Shown here piece after piece: positions 31,786 through 35,315 of a DNA stretch of 35,315 nt; positions within the stretch are counted from its first letter, which is position 1; each line of letters opens with the position of its first letter. Origin of the DNA: Paracoccaceae bacterium (GTDB taxonomy: Bacteria; Pseudomonadota; Alphaproteobacteria; Rhodobacterales; Rhodobacteraceae); the NCBI GenBank assembly GCA_020447005.1, contig JAGRDO010000019.1, positions 12,902-48,216 of the forward strand, given 5' to 3'. Position numbers and translations under genes: made by a program. A model generated the notes under the pieces. It made no database searches. It saw only the letters and a program-made list of their open reading frames with translations, and was not told the origin of the DNA.

Positions 31786-32225
31786 GCGGTACAGACAGCC
31801 GGCAAGCGTCCGGCCCGACCGTGCTGCCGCGTGGTGAGATAGGCGGATCGTGTCAACCTCCGATAGTGGACACGATGGTTATGGCGTGGCGCGTCGGACG
31901 AAGCGGCTTTGGACGGTTTCATCTTGAACCCGATCCACCAAATACCGGGACTGAACACCTGGCCACACGGCGCATTGATGTAGCAGACAGGGCGCGACCA
32001 TTCGCAAAGCAACAACGGAGGGCTTCTTTCAGGGGCTATTCTGTGCTTTTGCTATACCCATCGCAGAGGCCGAATGATAGGCATGCACCGAGAAGATGGT
32101 TGGTTCGGTCAACCAAGTGTGTTTTCCACAGCCATAAGTGGAAATGCCGATGCCGCCGACCGACCTGGATTTTGTCACAGTTGGATAATTACGCTGCATT
32201 TTCTTCAGGAGCGACTGCAACAACC
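31786..32225. other. 440-bp intergenic region before the Crp/Fnr gene
   Basis: No gene recognised on either strand. It contains a long-spaced inverted repeat at 31847-31876, and AT-rich DNA near 32035-32060 and 32180-32205 that may hold the promoter of the regulator gene. No convincing FNR/NNR box (TTGAT-N4-ATCAA) was found by eye. Confidence 0.5.
31847..31876. repeat. Inverted repeat ATCGTGTC-N14-GACACGAT
   Basis: A perfect 8-bp inverted repeat with a 14-nt spacer, 62 nt after the dehydrogenase stop. There is no T-tract, so it is a poor terminator. It may be a regulator site or a relic of a mobile-element end. Confidence 0.5.
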
Positions 32226-32936
32226 ATGCCAAGACTGCACGATCAGGACTACAAAATGGCAGCCAGCAGTCTGTTGCTTCAGGAACTGCCGGAGGAATTG
32301 AAATCCAGACTGCTCGATAGCTCCCGCGCTTTGGAGTTCGACCGCGGCGCGACGATCTTTCTTCAGGGCGAACAGGCGCGCGGGATCTACATTGTGGCGG
32401 AGGGCTGGGTAAAGCTTTACCGGATCGCACCGAGCGGCGCCGAGGCTGTGGTGGGCGTGTTCACCAAGGGCCGAAGCTTTGGCGAGGCGGTGGCGTTCCG
32501 CAACGACATCTATCCGGTCTCGGCCGAGGCGGTGACGTTCTGCCGGCTGATCCGCATCGAGGCGTCGCAGTTCCTGAATGCGATCCGCGAGAATCCCGAG
32601 ATGGCGCTGTCGATCCTGTCGGCGACCTTCTCCCACCTGCATTCGCTGGTGGCCCAGGTCGAGGCGCTGAAGGCGCGCACCGGGGCGCAGCGGGTGGCCG
32701 AATTCCTGCTGAAACTGGCGCCCTGCGACCGGGGCGAATGCGCCGTGCGCCTGCCTTATGACAAGGTGCTGATCGCCGGGCGTCTGGGGATGAAACCCGA
32801 AAGCCTGAGCCGCGCCTTCGCCAAGCTGAAGCCGGTAGGCGTGAGGATCACCCAGAACACCGCCGACATCGCCGATCTGGACGCGCTGCGCGACTATGTC
32901 GAGGACGATCCGGCCAACGCCTTCGCCAGAGCATAG
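32226..32936 (+). CDS. nnrR: Crp/Fnr-family regulator, NnrR/DNR type
   Basis: A 236-residue regulator with an N-terminal cyclic-nucleotide-type barrel (FDRGATIFLQGEQARGIYIVAEGWVKLYRI, GRSFGEAVAF) and a C-terminal HTH (DKVLIAGRLGMKPESLSRAFAKLKPVGV). The N-terminus has no cluster-binding cysteine set, so it is not FNR. NO-responsive DNR/NNR proteins share this layout, and the adjacent nor cluster supports that role. The ATG at 32226 has AGGAG 14 nt upstream; a second ATG at 32256 with AGGA 8 nt upstream is a real alternative. It is convergent with nnrU. Target boxes for the nor promoter would lie beyond the right edge. Confidence 0.82.
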   Translation: MPRLHDQDYKMAASSLLLQELPEELKSRLLDSSRALEFDRGATIFLQGEQARGIYIVAEGWVKLYRIAPSGAEAVVGVFTKGRSFGEAVAFRNDIYPVSAEAVTFCRLIRIEASQFLNAIRENPEMALSILSATFSHLHSLVAQVEALKARTGAQRVAEFLLKLAPCDRGECAVRLPYDKVLIAGRLGMKPESLSRAFAKLKPVGVRITQNTADIADLDALRDYVEDDPANAFARA

Positions 32937-32950
32937 GCGCCCGGTCCGAC

Positions 32951-33050
32951 AGTGCCCGCTTTGACGACGCGCTTGCCGCGATCGACGCCGCCAATGCCGC
33001 CGCCCCGACCCGAGACGAGGGCCGCGAACAGGGCCGGCGCATTTCGGGAT
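32951..33050 (+). pseudogene. Possible N-terminal remnant of a DUF4202 gene
   Basis: The plus frame from 32951 reads SARFDDALAAIDAANAAAP, then TRDEGREQG, very close to how DUF4202 proteins begin (an IDAAN segment near the N-terminus). It has no ATG and soon runs into non-family sequence before the end of nnrU. The match rests on memory of the family; only about 25 residues fit. Confidence 0.35.
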
Positions 33051-33061
33051 CTGGGCCGCGA

Positions 33062-33745
33062 TCAGGGCGCGGGATAGACGCCGATCACCGGCTCGTGCAG
33101 GTGCCAGATCAGCGCCCAGCCCGCCAGGGTGATCGTCAGCCGTGTCCATGACGGCAGGCCGCGCGGCCGCCAGCGGCCGGCGGCAAGCGCGGCGAAGGGG
33201 ATCAGCCCGGTCTGTGCGGTCAGGCGTACCCAGTCCTCTTGCCCGATGGCGCGGCGGCGGCGCGTCTCGACGATCTTCATGCCCAGCGCGGAAAAGAGCG
33301 CGAAGGTGCCGAACAGGATCACATGCGCCAGGTCGCCATTGGCCCACAGATGCGCCCCCGACCACAGCAAGAACGCCCAGAGCAGCGGCTGGCGCGTCAC
33401 CCCTGCGATGCCCGGGCGGGCCGGGTCGAAGCCGGTGGCGCGCCCCTCGAAGGCAAAGGGATTGGGCGCGGCGACACCGAAGGCCGACAGCGCGATGGCC
33501 AGCGGCATGGCGATGTTCACCGCCCAGCGCGCCGCCGGGGTCTGATACCACAGGTCCACCACCGGCGCCCGCCCCGCCGCCGCGATCACCCACCACAGCA
33601 GCAGAAGCGAGGCGATATTGAAAAGTGCGGTATAGCCGCGCGGCCCCAGCGCGCGGGTCAGCGCATCCTTCACACCCAGCGCCGCCGGAATGCGGTGCGA
33701 CGCCATGAAAAGGCCCATCGCCAGGGCGAATTCGATCCAGCCCAT
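33062..33745 (-). CDS. nnrU: NnrU family membrane protein
   Basis: A 227-residue inner-membrane protein with about six hydrophobic segments. NnrU accompanies nitric oxide and nitrite reductase genes in rhodobacteria and is needed for their expression or activity in some species. Typical regions are MGWIEFALAMGLFMASHRIP at the start, NPFAFEG, GIAGVTRQPLLWAFLLWSGAHLWANGD and FGTFALFSALGMKIVETRR. The start at 33745 is 1 nt past the norF stop, which indicates coupling. It is the last gene of the leftward nor operon. Confidence 0.88.
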   Translation of the reverse strand: MGWIEFALAMGLFMASHRIPAALGVKDALTRALGPRGYTALFNIASLLLLWWVIAAAGRAPVVDLWYQTPAARWAVNIAMPLAIALSAFGVAAPNPFAFEGRATGFDPARPGIAGVTRQPLLWAFLLWSGAHLWANGDLAHVILFGTFALFSALGMKIVETRRRRAIGQEDWVRLTAQTGLIPFAALAAGRWRPRGLPSWTRLTITLAGWALIWHLHEPVIGVYPAP

Positions 33746-33746
33746 C

Positions 33747-33992
33747 TCAGACCGCCCCCGCCGCCAGCCCCATCGCAGCCAGCATGAAGAGGCCGAGGAC
33801 AAGGGCGAAACCGCGGCTCCAGCCCGGCACCTTCGCAAGGCCCAGATAGACGTTGAGGACGATCTGCGCCTTGGCCCAGGCCAGCGCCAGGATCGCCAGA
33901 TTGACCCAGGCACCTGTCCCGCCCCCCCAGGCGATCAGCGTGCTGCCGGCGGAAAGCGCCACCAGTGTCAGCCATCCTTGCGTTGCCGTCAT
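33747..33992 (-). CDS. norF: NorF-like small membrane protein (cytochrome oxidase subunit IV family)
   Basis: An 81-residue protein with about three hydrophobic helices (TLVALSAGSTLIAW, WVNLAILALAWAKAQIVLNVYLG, FALVLGLFMLAAMGLAAG). Size, the AWAKAQIVLNVYLGL helix and placement right after norE fit NorF, an accessory subunit for nitric oxide reductase. It starts 4 nt after the norE stop and ends 1 nt before nnrU. Confidence 0.8.
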   Translation of the reverse strand: MTATQGWLTLVALSAGSTLIAWGGGTGAWVNLAILALAWAKAQIVLNVYLGLAKVPGWSRGFALVLGLFMLAAMGLAAGAV

Positions 33993-33996
33993 CGCG

Positions 33997-34503
33997 TCAC
34001 CTCAGCAAGTAGATGATGGGGAAAAGAAGCACCCAGACCAGATCGACCATATGCCAGAAGGCGGTGCCGACCTCCAGATTGCGCAGGGTGGGTTTCCAGC
34101 CGACCAGCGCCAGGATGACGATCCCGGCCGCCACATGCAGCGCGTGGAACCCGGTCAGAAGGTAGTAGAAGGTGAAGAACGGGTGGGTCTCGACGTCGAT
34201 GCCCTGCGCCGCCTTGCCGGCGTATTCCATCCCCTTGATCCAGAGGAAGAGCGCGCCCAGAACCGCCGCCCCCGCCAGCATCAGCCGCAGCCGCGCCACC
34301 CGGCCCGCCGCGCCCGCGTGCTGCGCCAGCGCGGCCAGCCAACCCGAGGTGACGAGGATGATGGTATTCGCCCCCGCCGCAGTGGCGTTGAGGTGCCCCT
34401 GCGCGGCGGTGAAGCCTGCCGGATCGGTCAGCCGCACGCCCATGAAGGCGATCAGCCCGGCGCCGAACACGACGAGTTCCGAGATGATCAGGATCCACAT
34501 CAT
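33997..34503 (-). CDS. norE: NorE, cytochrome oxidase subunit III-like protein
   Basis: A 168-residue protein with about five helices, of the haem-copper oxidase subunit III family. NorE supports nitric oxide reductase function. Family features are MWILIISELVVFGAGL, HPFFTFYYLLTGFHALHVAAG and AFWHMVDLVWVLLFPIIYLL. The coding frame stays open upstream: residues (I)TDEHAQETGFHALPGDL precede the first ATG, as in typical NorE starts, but the expected start codon at 34557-34555 is ATA rather than ATG. Translation therefore probably starts at ATG 34503 or 34500, losing 19-20 residues, unless ATA is used. The overlap with the norD stop is ACATAACC. Confidence 0.85.
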   Translation of the reverse strand: MMWILIISELVVFGAGLIAFMGVRLTDPAGFTAAQGHLNATAAGANTIILVTSGWLAALAQHAGAAGRVARLRLMLAGAAVLGALFLWIKGMEYAGKAAQGIDVETHPFFTFYYLLTGFHALHVAAGIVILALVGWKPTLRNLEVGTAFWHMVDLVWVLLFPIIYLLR

Positions 34504-34553
34504 CAGATCCCCCGGCAGGGCGTGAAAGCCGGTCTCTTGCGCGTGCTCGTCGG

Positions 34554-35315
34554 TTATGTCGTCCCCACTAACTCGCGGTAGATGCGCGGCAGGGTCTGGG
34601 TCAGCTTGTCGGCGTCGGGGATCACGGCAAAGCCGCCCTGCCCGAAGATGCGCGGAAACCAGGCCTTGGCGTTGCGATCCACGGTGATGCCGAACACGGC
34701 CTGACCGGCGCGGCGTGCCTCGCGCACGGCCATGCGGCTGTCCTCGATGCCATGGCGGCCCTCGTAATGATCCAGGTCGTTGGGCTTACCATCGGTGATC
34801 ACCAGAAGCAGCCGGCGCTTGCGCGGCTGGCGCGCCAGATCGGCCGAAACATGGCGCAGCGCGGCACCGAGGCGGGTGTAGAACCCGGGTTTCAGGCTGG
34901 CGATGCGGCCCTCGACCGCCGCACTCATCGGCGCGCCGAAATCCTTGGCGGTCTGAAGATAGACCCGCTGCCGCCGCAGCGAGGAAAAGGCGTGAATGGC
35001 GAAATCGTCGCCGCAGGCGTCGAGGCCCCAGGCCAGCGCGGCCAGCGCCTCGCGCTCCACGTCGATGACGGCGCGACCGCCATGACCATGGCCCGGGATT
35101 GCGGCCTCGGTCGAGCGGGACACGTCGAGCAGGATCGACACCGCCAGATCGCGTTTCTCGGGCCGGGTCTGGCACCAGACCCGATCCGTGCCCTCGCCCG
35201 TCGCGGCGAAATCGACCCGGGCGCGCACGGCGCGGTCCATGTCCAGCTCGTCCCCCTCGGGGTGGCCGGGGGTCGAGATACGGCCCGGGCGCAGCGCCTC
35301 GAACTGGCGCTTGAC
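34554..35315 (-). CDS. norD: NorD, VWA-domain nitric oxide reductase activation protein (5' end off window)
   Basis: The C-terminal 253 residues of NorD, the von Willebrand factor A partner of the NorQ MoxR-type ATPase that matures the NorCB nitric oxide reductase. The MIDAS metal site is visible as LLDVSRSTE (DxSxS), threonine in GFYTRLG and aspartate in ITDGKPNDLDHYEG. Upstream residues VKRQFEALRPGR and HPEGDELDMDRAV match NorD. The N-terminal half, and presumably norC-norB-norQ, lie to the right. The stop is TAA overlapping the norE start region. Confidence 0.92.
   Translation of the reverse strand, partial: VKRQFEALRPGRISTPGHPEGDELDMDRAVRARVDFAATGEGTDRVWCQTRPEKRDLAVSILLDVSRSTEAAIPGHGHGGRAVIDVEREALAALAWGLDACGDDFAIHAFSSLRRQRVYLQTAKDFGAPMSAAVEGRIASLKPGFYTRLGAALRHVSADLARQPRKRRLLLVITDGKPNDLDHYEGRHGIEDSRMAVREARRAGQAVFGITVDRNAKAWFPRIFGQGGFAVIPDADKLTQTLPRIYRELVGTT

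Noticed and set aside
32165-32200. TTGTCA-like sequence before the Crp/Fnr gene considered as an FNR/NNR box
   Set aside because: The second half does not match (TGGATAA rather than an inverted TTGAC/TTGAT half), so symmetry is too poor.
1-35315. CRISPR arrays, tRNA or rRNA genes
   Set aside because: No regularly spaced repeats and no tRNA or rRNA sequence were recognised by eye on either strand.

Overview
This window reads as part of the chromosome or a large replicon of a high-GC alphaproteobacterium, most likely a denitrifying member of the Rhodobacteraceae (Paracoccus/Rhodobacter-like). The basis is protein character, the Rrf2/NsrR-NnrS-NnrU-NorDEF gene set, and Crp/Fnr (NnrR/DNR-type) regulation. 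Genus cannot be set from the sequence alone.

Layout. (1) 1-5099: nitric-oxide response block. A divergent NsrR-type repressor (3' end off the window) and a seven-gene plus-strand operon share a 23-bp palindrome at 417-439. The operon encodes a group III truncated haemoglobin, a short RIC-like hemerythrin, an AhpD-like protein, DUF488, nitronate monooxygenase, 5-formyl-THF cyclo-ligase and NnrS, mostly with ATGA-type or other overlaps. (2) 5233-25139: a ~20-kb catabolic island. It has an ABC importer (Tat-type binding protein, two permeases, double ATPase), Zn-alcohol dehydrogenase, aldehyde dehydrogenase and GMC oxidoreductase. Other operons add a family I CoA-transferase, enoyl-CoA hydratase, Dabb protein and glycerate kinase; an acyl-CoA dehydrogenase, SDR, DUF993 aldolase-like protein and TIM-barrel isomerase; and two single aldo/keto reductases. 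A TetR gene sits at its right end. Related inverted repeats (core TAAC-N6-GTTA) lie at all three divergent intergenic regions, four sites in total, so the island is probably one TetR regulon. (3) 25140-31785: mixed accessory genes. These are a decayed IS3-like fragment, an AHSA1/SRPBCC protein, an HPP-CBS membrane protein, an ECF sigma factor coupled to a type 1 copper protein and a small secreted protein, and a LysR regulator facing a truncated AhpD-like gene and a beta-hydroxyacid dehydrogenase. (4) 32226-35315: denitrification block with an NnrR-type Crp/Fnr regulator convergent with norD(partial)-norE-norF-nnrU.

How it works together. The two ends deal with making, sensing and removing NO. 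The central island looks able to import a polyhydroxy or sugar-like compound, oxidise alcohol to aldehyde to acid, attach CoA, and run a beta-oxidation-like sequence followed by an aldol or retro-aldol step and glycerate salvage. The substrate is not identifiable from sequence. The most notable points are the island-wide operator set, the pathway built around the uncharacterised DUF993 protein, a folate enzyme inside an NO-stress operon, and an apparent ATG-to-ATA change at the norD/norE overlap.
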